From: Burkholderiaceae bacterium
GTDB lineage: Bacteria; Pseudomonadota; Gammaproteobacteria; Burkholderiales; Burkholderiaceae_C
Length of the DNA: 64,000 bases
Direction: 5' to 3'
NCBI GenBank assembly: GCA_913776825.1
Contig: CAJYPV010000027.1
Span: forward strand, 1 to 64,000
Part shown: positions 8,349 to 18,400 of the stretch, piece after piece
Layout of the letters: every line of letters starts with the position of its first letter
How positions within the stretch are numbered: position 1 is the first letter of the stretch
Notes under the pieces: model-generated
Database searches by the model: none
Told to the model about the DNA's origin: nothing
What the model saw: the letters and a program-made list of their open reading frames with translations, nothing else
Made by a program: the position numbers and the translations under genes

Positions 8349-8540
8349 ATGCAAAGTCAACCCATCGTGAGCGAAGCAAGGACCTGGATGTGCCTGATCT
8401 GCGGCTGGATTTATGACGAGGCCGCGGGGGATCCCGAGCACGGCATCGCCGCCGGCACGCGTTGGGAGGACGTCGACATGAACTGGACCTGTCCGGAGTG
8501 CGGCGCCCGCAAGGAAGATTTCGAAATGGTCCAGATCTGA
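8349..8540 (+). CDS. Rubredoxin
   Basis: A 63-residue one-iron electron carrier. The iron ligands are two CxxC pairs: CLICGW near the N terminus and CPECGA in the C-terminal part, with the usual aromatic YDEAAGDPEHGI segment between them. About 14 residues precede the MCLICGW core; GTG at 8346 and ATG at 8349 are adjacent possible starts, and the ATG is taken here. Rubredoxins pass electrons to oxygenases or peroxide/superoxide reductases; the partner is not in the window. It stands between the divergent ThiD-like gene and the pilG-L cluster, an arrangement I recall as common in Burkholderiales. Confidence 0.95.
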   Translation: MQSQPIVSEARTWMCLICGWIYDEAAGDPEHGIAAGTRWEDVDMNWTCPECGARKEDFEMVQI

Positions 8541-8677
8541 CAACAGATCGGACGGTCCCGATCCGACGCGGCGGCTGAAGCGGGTGTCCCCCGCACCGGC
8601 CGCAGCCCACCGGCCGCGCACCGACATCGAATCGCCACAACCCTGACAACCAGGGCTTGAAGAATACGGAGAACAGC

Positions 8678-9061
8678 TTGGAATCCAAGACGGCCACCAA
8701 AGTCCTGGTCATCGACGACAGCAACACCATCCGCCGCAGCGCCGAGATCTTTCTCAAGCAGGGCGGTCATCAGGTGGTGCTGGCCGAAGACGGCTTCGAC
8801 GCGCTTGCCAAGCTGAGCGACTACCAGCCTGACCTGGTGTTCTGCGACATCCTCATGCCGCGTCTGGACGGTTATCAGACCTGCGCCATCATCAAGCGCA
8901 ATCCGCAGTTCTCGGCCGTGCCGGTGATCATGCTGTCCTCCAAGGACGGCCTGTTCGACAAGGCGCGCGGCCGGATGGTGGGTTCGCAGGATTACCTGAC
9001 CAAGCCGTTCACCAAGGACCAGCTGTTGCAGGCGGTTCAGCAACATCGCCGCGAGGCCTGA
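8678..9061 (+). CDS. pilG: Twitching motility response regulator PilG
   Basis: A stand-alone receiver domain of the Chp system, proposed to act on type IV pilus extension. It has the acidic pocket Asp13-Asp14, phospho-acceptor Asp57 in FCDILMPRLDG and the conserved Lys in DYLTKPF. The RRSAEIFLKQGG and LSSKDGLFDKARGR stretches are characteristic of PilG rather than a general CheY. The start is a TTG at 8678, preceded at six bases by GGAG (8668-8671); another in-frame TTG at 8657 lacks such a site. The product is 127 residues. It is the first gene of the plus-strand pilG-H-I-J-L run. Confidence 0.92.
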   Translation: MESKTATKVLVIDDSNTIRRSAEIFLKQGGHQVVLAEDGFDALAKLSDYQPDLVFCDILMPRLDGYQTCAIIKRNPQFSAVPVIMLSSKDGLFDKARGRMVGSQDYLTKPFTKDQLLQAVQQHRREA

Positions 9062-9185
9062 AGTCGAATAAGTCACACCACCGCGAAGTCGCGGTGTCCG
9101 ATCACCCGCAGTTACTGCCAATCTCACCCCCGGCGAAAGGCCGCCGCGGTTTCGTCAGTACGAGCCGCGCTACCAGGGAGTACCC

Positions 9186-9551
9186 ATGTCCATCCAAAAG
9201 ATTCTGCTGGTTGATGACTCGAAGACCGAGCTTCATCACCTCAGCGACCTGCTCAGCAAACGCGGTTACGCCGTGCGCACTGCGGAAAACGGCGAAGAAG
9301 CCATGAAGCGGCTGGAAGAAGAAAAGCCCGACCTGATCCTGATGGACGTGGTCATGCCGGGCCAGAACGGTTTCCAACTGACTCGTGCCATCACCCGCGA
9401 CGAGCGCTATGCCGACGTGCCGGTGATCATCTGCACCAGCAAGAACCAGGAAACCGACCGCGTCTGGGGCATGCGCCAGGGCGCCCGCGATTACGTCGTC
9501 AAGCCGGTCAAGGCGGACGAACTGATCGCCAAGATCAAGGCGCTGGGCTGA
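9186..9551 (+). CDS. pilH: Twitching motility response regulator PilH
   Basis: A 121-residue single-domain receiver and the second regulator of the Chp pathway, associated with pilus retraction or with draining phosphate from the kinase. Acidic residues Asp10-Asp11, phospho-acceptor Asp54 in LMDVVMPGQNGFQ and Lys in DYVVKPVK are all present. The QETDRVWGMRQGARDY stretch is typical of PilH. A GGAG at 9178-9181 sits a short distance before the ATG. The next gene, pilI, begins four bases after its stop, so the two are surely cotranscribed. Confidence 0.92.
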   Translation: MSIQKILLVDDSKTELHHLSDLLSKRGYAVRTAENGEEAMKRLEEEKPDLILMDVVMPGQNGFQLTRAITRDERYADVPVIICTSKNQETDRVWGMRQGARDYVVKPVKADELIAKIKALG

Positions 9552-9555
9552 CGTC

Positions 9556-10074
9556 ATGGCCAACAAGCAAGCGCTGCGGGATCTGCAACAACGGCTGGCG
9601 CAGCGCATGCAGGCCGCCCGCGAGGCGCCTCAGGCCGCCAGCTGGCTGGCGGTGGAATGCGCCGGCCTGGGCCTGCTGCTGCCGCTGAAGCAGTCCGGCG
9701 AGATTTTCACGCCCGTCCCGCTGCAGAGCGTGCCCTACACCCAGCCCTGGATGCTGGGTGTGGCCAATCTGCGGGGTGGACTTCACACGGTGGTGGACCT
9801 GGCGGCCTTTCTCGGCCTGCGCGGTCCCACTGCCCTGACGCCCGCCCATCGGCTGGTGTCGATCAACCCGGATCTGGGGATCAACTGCGCGCTGCTGGTG
9901 GACCAGCTGCTGGGGCTGCGCGGTGATGAACAGATCCAGGCCGAGCCCGACGTGGCCGGCCACCCGGACTTTGCTCCCATGCGCATGCGCGACGGGCAAG
10001 GCCGGCGTTGGCAGGTGCTGGATCTGGATGCGCTCACGCAGCATCCCCAGTTCCTGCGCATTGTTTTGAACTGA
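9556..10074 (+). CDS. pilI: CheW-like adaptor PilI
   Basis: A 172-residue CheW-domain protein that couples the receptor PilJ to the histidine kinase PilL/ChpA. After an alpha-helical N terminus (about 1-30) the CheW fold runs to the end, with the typical VANLRGGLHTVVDLAAFLG strand-turn segment and VDQLLGLRG. No catalytic residues are expected. It lies four bases downstream of pilH and 49 bp before pilJ. Confidence 0.9.
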   Translation: MANKQALRDLQQRLAQRMQAAREAPQAASWLAVECAGLGLLLPLKQSGEIFTPVPLQSVPYTQPWMLGVANLRGGLHTVVDLAAFLGLRGPTALTPAHRLVSINPDLGINCALLVDQLLGLRGDEQIQAEPDVAGHPDFAPMRMRDGQGRRWQVLDLDALTQHPQFLRIVLN

Positions 10075-10123
10075 GAGCCAGACGGCGGTCCCGTCCCAGG
10101 CCGAACGACCAAACGAGGGTGAG

Positions 10124-12388
10124 ATGAGCTTCCTGGACAAAATCAAGAACAAGGGCAAGAACGAGGGCAAGGCGGTCGTCGACATCGACGACGCCGGCCC
10201 CAACACGGAAGCGGCCGTGTCCGCCGAGGACACGCAGGACTTCCAGCCCTCGATCATCACGACGGCGCAGCCCACGCCCGAATTCCAGGACACCGGCGCC
10301 GGCTTCCAGCCGACCGCCAGCGCCCCCGATGCGAAGGCCCCGATGCCGACCGTGCAGCCGCCGCAGCCGCGTCGCCAGGGTCTGTTCACCGCCTTGGTCG
10401 TCGCCGGTCTGATCGGCACCACCACTTTCGTGACCTGGACCCTGATCAACTCGAACCAGTCCGCGGCCCAGGTGCGCGGCGCGGGTCAGGCCGCCATGCA
10501 GTCGCAGCGCCTGGCGAAAGCGGTCTCGACCGCTCTGCTCGGCAACAAGAACGCCTTCCCTGAAATGAAGGAAAGCGCGGAAGTGCTGACCGGCGTGATC
10601 AGCAGCCTGCGCGACGGCAACGGCGCCCTGACCCAGGGCCCGTCCTCGGTGCAGCCGCTGCTCGAGAAGATCGCCCCGATGGTCGATCGCGCCGACAAGA
10701 ACACCAAGGTGATGCTGGCCCAGGAAAAGGTGCTGACGCAGGTCGGCGCCGCGCTGCGCGCCATCAACCGCCAGTCGTCGGACCTGCTGGAAAGCGCCGA
10801 AGCCGTGGCCTCGCTGTCGCTGCAGAGCTCGGCGCCGACCGGTGAAGTCGCGGCCGTGGGCCAGTTGGTGATGCTGACCCAGCGGATCGGCAAGTCCGCC
10901 AACGAATTCCTGACGCAGGACGGCGTGAGCCCCGAGGCCGTGTTCCTGCTGGGCAAGGACTTGAACGCCTTCCGCGAAATCGCCCAGGCGCTGCTGAACG
11001 GCAACCCCGAACTGCGACTGGCCGGCGCCAAGGATGCGCAGGTGCGTGAACGTCTGAAGGTGCTGCTGACCCAGTACGACCAGACCCGCGCCCAGGCGAC
11101 CGCGATTCTGTCCAACCTGCAAGGTCTGGTGGCTTCGCGTGAAGCGCAAACCTCCATCCTGAACGACAGCGAAGTGCTGCGTAAGGACCTGGACGAACTC
11201 TCGCAAGGTCTGGAATCCGCCGGCGGTCTGAACCCGGTGCTGCTGATCGGCATGGTCGCCTCGCTGGCGATGCTGATCATCGGTGCGCTGGGCTTCCTGA
11301 AGCTCTACGTGAATGACCAGGCCCGTCGTGCGCAGCTCGCTGAAGAACAGCGTCGCGAAGCCGAGGCGCAGGAGCAGGAAGCCAAGCGCGTCAACGACGC
11401 CAACCAGGCCGCCATTCTGCGTCTGATGAACGAACTGCAGACGGTGGCGGAAGGTGACCTGACCCACCAGGCGACGGTGACGGAAGACATCACCGGCGCG
11501 ATCGCCGACTCGGTGAACTACACCGTGGAAGAACTGCGTTCGCTGGTGCATCAGGTGCAGACCACGGCCGTGCGGGTGACCGACACGACCGCCCAGGTCG
11601 ACCAGACGTCCACCGAGCTGCTGGCCGCTTCGACCGAACAGCTGCACGAGATCCGCGCCACCGGCGAGGCCGTGCTGCAGATGGCGCATCGAATCAACGA
11701 CGTGTCCGAACAGGCGCAGCAAACGGCCGGCGTGGCGCGCCAGTCCCGTCAAGCCGCTGAACAGGGTCTGCAGGCGATGCAGAACACCATCGGCGGTATG
11801 AACCAGATTCGCGACCACATTCAGGAAACCTCCAAGCGCATCAAGCGTCTGGGCGAGTCGTCGCAGGAAATTGGCGAGATCACCGAGCTGATTTCCGACA
11901 TTACCGAACAGACCAACGTGCTGGCGCTGAACGCAGCCATCCAGGCCGCCTCCGCCGGTGAAGCCGGTCGCGGCTTCTCGGTGGTGGCGGAAGAAGTGCA
12001 GCGACTGGCGGAACGCTCGGCCGATGCGACCCGTCGAATCGCCGCGCTGGTCAAGACCATTCAGACCGACACCCACGATGCCGTGGCCGCCATGGAACGT
12101 TCGACCCTGGGCGTGGTGGAAGGTACCAAGCTGTCCGATGCGGCCGGTCGTGCGCTGGAAGACATTGACTCGGTGTCTCGTCGCCTGGACGACCTGATCG
12201 TGCAGATCTCGTCGGTGGCTCAGAACGAAGCGCGTGCGGCCAATGAGGTCGGCGCCAACATTCAGCACATTTTTGCGGTGACCGAGCAGACCTCCGAAGG
12301 TACCCGTTCGACGGCGCAGATGGTGCATGAGCTGTCCCGCTCCGCCGAAGCGCTGAAGCAATCGGTGGCCCGGTTCAAGGTCTCCTGA
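10124..12388 (+). CDS. pilJ: Methyl-accepting chemotaxis protein PilJ
   Basis: A 754-residue transmembrane receptor of the Chp pathway. Order of parts: a cytoplasmic Pro/Ala/Gln-rich N terminus (1-85), a first membrane helix (about 88-108), a periplasmic region with two PilJ-type sensory repeats (about 110-365), a second membrane helix (about 370-395), a HAMP linker, and a long MCP signalling domain ending with the hairpin region EQTNVLALNAAIQAASAGEA. GAGGGTGAG just before the ATG is a good ribosome site. The 85-residue N-terminal extension before the first membrane helix is longer than I recall for PilJ. It signals to PilL/ChpA, 62 bp downstream. Confidence 0.93.
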   Translation: MSFLDKIKNKGKNEGKAVVDIDDAGPNTEAAVSAEDTQDFQPSIITTAQPTPEFQDTGAGFQPTASAPDAKAPMPTVQPPQPRRQGLFTALVVAGLIGTTTFVTWTLINSNQSAAQVRGAGQAAMQSQRLAKAVSTALLGNKNAFPEMKESAEVLTGVISSLRDGNGALTQGPSSVQPLLEKIAPMVDRADKNTKVMLAQEKVLTQVGAALRAINRQSSDLLESAEAVASLSLQSSAPTGEVAAVGQLVMLTQRIGKSANEFLTQDGVSPEAVFLLGKDLNAFREIAQALLNGNPELRLAGAKDAQVRERLKVLLTQYDQTRAQATAILSNLQGLVASREAQTSILNDSEVLRKDLDELSQGLESAGGLNPVLLIGMVASLAMLIIGALGFLKLYVNDQARRAQLAEEQRREAEAQEQEAKRVNDANQAAILRLMNELQTVAEGDLTHQATVTEDITGAIADSVNYTVEELRSLVHQVQTTAVRVTDTTAQVDQTSTELLAASTEQLHEIRATGEAVLQMAHRINDVSEQAQQTAGVARQSRQAAEQGLQAMQNTIGGMNQIRDHIQETSKRIKRLGESSQEIGEITELISDITEQTNVLALNAAIQAASAGEAGRGFSVVAEEVQRLAERSADATRRIAALVKTIQTDTHDAVAAMERSTLGVVEGTKLSDAAGRALEDIDSVSRRLDDLIVQISSVAQNEARAANEVGANIQHIFAVTEQTSEGTRSTAQMVHELSRSAEALKQSVARFKVS

Positions 12389-12450
12389 TCGGCTGGACGC
12401 TGACGCGTTCACCCCGCGATACACCGCGATAAAGACAACAAAGAGCGAGC

Positions 12451-15400
12451 ATGGACCTTTCGCGCGAATCCGAGTTCCCCGCCGACCTGAGCCCTTTGGC
12501 CTGGGTCCAGGAGGAACTGCGCCGCACGCTGGAATCGGTGCACAAGGCCCTGCGCCGGGTGCTGCGCGATACAGATGCGCGAGCCTCCACCCTGGGTGGC
12601 GACAGCCAACCCAGTCCCGCGCTGCAGGGAGCAGCGCAACAGATGCACCAGGCCGCCGGCGTGCTGTCGGTGGTGAGCCTGCCGGCCGCCGCCCAGCTGC
12701 TGCGGGCCGCCGAGGCGACGCTGTTCCGACTGGCTGAAGCTCCGGCGACCGTGTCGGTCGCCGAGGTCGAAGCCGTCGAACGCGCCGACTTCGCCGTCCT
12801 GGCCTTCATCGCCAAGACCCTGGCCGGTGGTCAGCCCAGCTCGCTGGCGCTGTTCCCGGCCTATCAGGCCTTGCAGGAACTCAACGGCGCGGGCCGCATT
12901 CACCCGGCCGACCTGTGGACCCAGGAATTCCGCTGGCGCGAGCTGCCGGTGGATCCGGCCGTCCGCGCCCTGACGCCTGAGCAGATGCGCGCGCCCTTCG
13001 AGGCGCTGCTGCTCAAGCAGATGCGCTCGCCCGCACCGGGCCAGGGCCAGCTGCTGAGCGACCTCTGCGCCGGCCTCGCGCTGACGCAGACCCAGCCGCA
13101 TGCCCGCACCCTCTGGATGCTGGCGTCCGGCCAATTCGAAGCGCAATCGCGCGGCCTGCTGCCGGTCGACACGCTGGTCAAGCGCCTGGGCTCGCGCCTG
13201 CTGGCGCAACTGCGTGCCGGCAGCGATGCCGCACCGTCCGAGCGTCTGGCCAAGGACCTGCTGTTCTTCGCCGCCGCCGCCAAGCATCCCGAGCCCGGCA
13301 CCGCGCCGCGCCTGGAAGCGGTGCAACGCGCGTTCGGCCTGATCGAAACGCCGGTGGTGGATTACCGCGACGATGCGCTGGGCCGGATCGATCCGACCTG
13401 GGTGCAGAACGCCAAGCGCCGTGTCGCCACCGCCAAGGAATCCTGGGGCTCCGCCGCAGAAGGCGAGACCCATCGCCTGGGCGGCCTGGACGAACAGTTC
13501 GCGGGCGTCGCCGAATCGCTGGCCAAGCTCTTCCCGAGCGGCGATGTGCTGGGCGACACCCTGCGCCGCGCCGTCGTCGCCACGCTGCGTTCCGGCCGTG
13601 CGCCGGAGCCCACGCTGGCGATGGAAATCGCCACCGCGATGCTCTATCTGGAAGCCGCGCTGGAAGACGAAGCCTTCGACCAGCCCGAGCAGGCGGAGCG
13701 GGTGAAGAGCCTGTCGCGCCGCATCGAGTCGGTCGGTCACGGCGAAGCGCCCGAGCCGCTCGAAGCGTGGATGGAGGAACTCTATCGCCGCGTGGCCGAT
13801 CGTCAGACGCTGGGTTCGGTGGTGCATGAGCTGCGCGCCAGCCTGTCGGAAGTCGAGCGTCAGTGCGACGAGTATTTCCGCGACCCGACCAAGCGCGACC
13901 TGCTGATCCCCGTGCCGGGCCAGTTGCAGACGATGCGCGGCGTGTTCAGCGTGCTGGGCCTGACCCAGGGCGCGCAAGCCGCGCTGCGCATGCGCGATCA
14001 GGTCGATGAACTGGCCCAGACCGAAGTCGATCCGTCGCTGCCCGGTCCGCGTGCCCAGTTCGATCGCCTGGCCAACAACCTCGGCGCGCTGGGTTTCCTG
14101 ATCGACATGGTCAGCGTGCAGCCGCAGCTCGCCAAGCGGATGTTCCGCTTCGACGACGAGACCGGCCTGCTGCAATCGCTGGTCGGCCGCGAGAGCGAAC
14201 AAGCCGCCCGCGAGGAAGAACCCGTGGCCGAAGCGCCGGCGCCGCAACTGATCGATCAACTGCAAGCCACGGCTCAGGCCGTCGCGCAGGGCGATCGCTC
14301 GGCGCAGGATCTGGCCCGCGATCTGGAGCGCATCTCGCAAGAGGCGCGCGCCAACGACGAACTCGGACTGGCGCAAGCCGCTCAGCAGGCGCAGCAGCAA
14401 TTGCTGTCGGCCGGTCCGGATGCCGATTCGGTCGGCACCGATGCCGCCCAATCGCTGCAGCAGTTCATCGAAGCCGCCGCTCCGGTGCTGCCGCCCCCGC
14501 CGCCGCCGTCGGCGCCGATTCCGCAAGCGGAAGAAGCGATCGATGAGGAAATGCTGGGCATCTTCCTGGAGGAAGCGGCCGAAGTCGTCGAAACCGCCCG
14601 TGCCGCCATGGCCGTGCTGGCCCGCGACAGCGCCAACCGCGAGGAACTGACCACGGTCCGCCGTGCGTTCCACACCCTCAAGGGCAGCTCGCGCATGGTC
14701 GGCCTGAATGAATTCGGCGAAGCCGGATGGGCCTGCGAACAGCTGTACAACCATCGCCTGTCGGAGCATCCGCAGGCCGACGCCGACCTGCTGCGCTTCA
14801 GCAATGAAGCCCTGGAAACCTTCCAGGCCTGGGCCGCCGCCATCGGCGAGAAGCGTCCGCACGGCTATCACAGCGCGCCGATCCGCGCCGCCGCCGATTC
14901 GCTGCGCCTGAACAACCGCTATCTGTCGCTGCAGGACGCCATGGCGGCTGCGCCGGCACCCGTACCCGCACCCGCACCCGCTCCGGCCGTGGTGGCGGCG
15001 CCCGTCGTGGCGGCCGCGCCGGTCGTGGCCGCGCCGGAGATCATCGAGCTGGCGGAACTGCCGCCGGTGCTGGACGTGGTCGATGCGGTCGACGTGCCGG
15101 AAGTGGCCGAGGTCGTCGAGGTGCTGGAAGCGCCTGACGCGCCCACGCTGCCCGAGCTGGTCGACGTGCCGGCCCTCGCCGACATCCCGACGCTGGCCGA
15201 TGTGCCGTCGCCGATCGATGTGCTGGCCGCGCCCGTCGCGGTGCCGGCGCCGGCTGCCGTGCCGGCGCTGTCCACCGACGAACTGCCGCCGCTGACGCTG
15301 CCGTCGCTGGACGACACGCCGTCGACCGACGCTCTGTCGCTCGACCTCGAGCCGGTCGCCGCGCCCGAGCTGACCGAACCGGTGCCCGCACTGGATGTGG

Positions 15401-18400
15401 CGCTGGACCTGCCCGCGCTGGGCGCCGAGAGCGCCGACGCGCTGTCGCTGGACGCCATCCCGCCGGTGGCCGAAGTGACCGAGTCGCTGGAAATGCCTGC
15501 CGGCTGGCCGGACGATGTCGCCATCGTCGAGGTCGAAGCCACCGAGCCGGCGCCGCTGGACGAAGTGGCCGAACTGCCAGTCTCGTTCGACGAGCCCACG
15601 GTGGAGATGCTGGACCTGTCCGACCTGGACATCACGCCGGAAACCGACGCCGCCGCGCCGGTCGACGTCAGCGTCGAGGCACCTGCCGCGCCGCTGGAAT
15701 CGGTCGATCTGATGCTGGATCTGTCGGAAGAGCTGGTCAGCGCGGCCGCGCCGGCTGCGCCCGAAGCGCCGGCCGAGCCGCCCCCGTTCACCGACGAGCC
15801 GCCGCTGGACCTCAGCTTCACCACCACCGAGCTGGACCACCCGGCCCCGGCCGCTCCGGTGCTGAGCCTGGTCGCCGGCACGGCGCTGGAACAGGCCAAG
15901 GCGTCGGAAGAGCCCGAAGAGAACGACGATGGCGTCAAGGTCATCGGCCCGCTGCGCATCAGCATCACGCTGTTCAACATCTTCCTGAACGAGGCGGACG
16001 AGCGTTCGCGTCGCCTGCAGGTCGAGCTGAGCGAGTGGGCGCTGCTGCCGCAATCGCAACTGCCGCCGGAAGCCGAAGCGCTGGCCCACGGGCTGGCCGG
16101 CAGCGCCGCGACCGTCGGTTTCGACGATCTGTCGACGCTGTCGCGCGCTCTGGAGCATGCGCTGGGTCGCGCCCAAGGCCATCAGGTGGCCGATCCCGCG
16201 CTGTTCCAGCGCGGTGCCGACGAAATCCGCCGCTTGCTGCATCAATTCGCCGCAGGCTTCCTGAAGGAAGTCGACGCCGAACTGCTGGCTCAGCTGCAAC
16301 TGTTCCAGCCGGGCGCGCCGCTGCCTGAGGATGCGGGCGACAGCGATGAAGGCCTGCTGAAGATGTCGCTGGACGAGGTCTCGACCGCGTCCCAGGGCAT
16401 CCACCCGGCGTTCGCCGTGCATCCGGCCTCCAGCCTGCCCGCTTTCGAAGCCGCGGCCGAAGCCGCCGCCAACGAAGACTTCGAAGTCAACCTGCCGGAT
16501 CAGATCGATCCGGAGCTGATGCCGATCTTCGAGGAAGAGGCGGAAGACCTGCTGCGCGAGCTGCATGCCAGCCTGCGTGAATGGGCCGCCCAGCCGCAGG
16601 ACACCGGCCGCGCCGCCGCCTCGATGCGGGTGCTGCACACCTTCAAGGGCGGTGCCCGTCTCGCCGGCGCGATGCGCATCGGTGAGCAGGCCCACGGCCT
16701 GGAATCCCAGATCGAACGCCTGTCCGGCGACGGCAATGCGCAGCTGGAACAGCTGATGTCGCTGCAGGACGAGGCCGACGCGCTGGAACAGTCGTTCGTG
16801 ACCCTGCAGCGTGACTGGCGCAATCCGGCGCCGGTCGCCGCACCGATCGCCGCCCCTGTGGCCGCGCCGGTCGCTGCGGCACCGGTGGTGGCCGCGCCCG
16901 CACCGGTCGTGGCACCGGAACCGGTCGCTCCGGTGGTGCCGGTGGTGGAAGCCATCGAGCCGCCGGTGGAAGGCTCCGACGCCATCGCGGCACCGGAAGC
17001 CGTCGCCGAGCCCGAGGTGATCGAGGTCGCTGAGACGCTGGAGGTCGCTGAGGTGGCCGAGATCGTCGAGGTCCCGGTCGTCGCCGAGTTGACCCCCGAG
17101 CCGGCACCGGTCGTCGAAGCGCCGGAACCGGCCGTGATCGACGCGCCGGTGATGACCGAGGTCGTCGAACGCGCGCCGATCCAGACGCTGGACGATGTGG
17201 TCGAGATGCCCGCGCCGGTCGCGGCGGCGGACGTCGTCGAACTGGCAGAGCCGATGGACGTGCCGGTGCTGGATGCCGTCGCCGAGCCGGTCGTCCCGGC
17301 GCCCGTGGCGGCCCTGCCGGCCCACGTGCCGCCGCCCGCCGACATCGACATCGACTGGGCCCACTTCAGCGAAGCCGCTGTGCTGGGTCAACCGATGGAA
17401 AGCGCGCCGGTGGCGCCCGCCGCGCAGGTGCGTGTGCGGGGCGTGCTGCTGGAACGCATGGCCGCGCTCTCGGGCGAGGTCAGCATCCGTCGCGCTCGTC
17501 TGGAGTCGGAACTCGGCCAGATGCGGACCTCGCTGTCCGACCTGGACGACAACCTGGAACGTCTGCGTACCCAGCTCCGCGAGCTGGAGCTGCAGGCCGA
17601 AGCCCGCATCGCGGCGCGCCAGGAAGCCGCTCAAGCCACCGGCAAGGACTTCGACCCGCTGGAGTTCGACCGCTACACCCGCTTCCAGGAACTGACCCGG
17701 ATGCTGGCGGAGTCGGTCAACGACGTGGCCACGGTGCAGCGCGGTCTGCAACGCAACGTGGCGGCCGGCGAAGACGAACTGGCGGCCCAGTCGCGACTGA
17801 CGCGTGAACTGCAGGATGACCTGCTGCGCACCCGGATGGTGGAGTTCGACAGCAGCCTGGCCGAACGTCTGCACCGCGTGGTGCGTCAGGCGGCCCGCGA
17901 AAGCGGCAAGCAGGCGCAGCTGGAAATCCGCGGCGGTGGCGTGGAACTGGACCGCTCGGTGCTCGAGCGTCTGACCGGCGCCTTCGAACACTTGCTGCGC
18001 AACAGCGTGGTGCACGGCATCGAAACGCCGCAGCAGCGCCAGAGCGTGCAGAAGGCCCCGATCGGCCGCATCACCCTGAGCCTGCATCAGGAAGGCAACG
18101 AGATTCAAGTCCGCTTCGCCGATGACGGCGCGGGCCTGAACCTGGCGCGCATCCGTGCCCGCGGCGAAAGCCAGGGCCTGATCAGCGCCGGCCAGTCGCT
18201 CACCGATACCCAGCTCATGGAATTGATCTATGAGCCGGGCTTCTCGACCGCCGAATCGCTGACCGAAATGGCCGGCCGCGGCGTGGGCATGGACGTGGTC
18301 CGCTCCGAAGTCAACACGCTGGGTGGCTATGTCATCACCGAGTCGACGCCGGGACAGGGCGCCAGCTTCGAGCTGCGCGTGCCCCTGACCACCGCGCTGA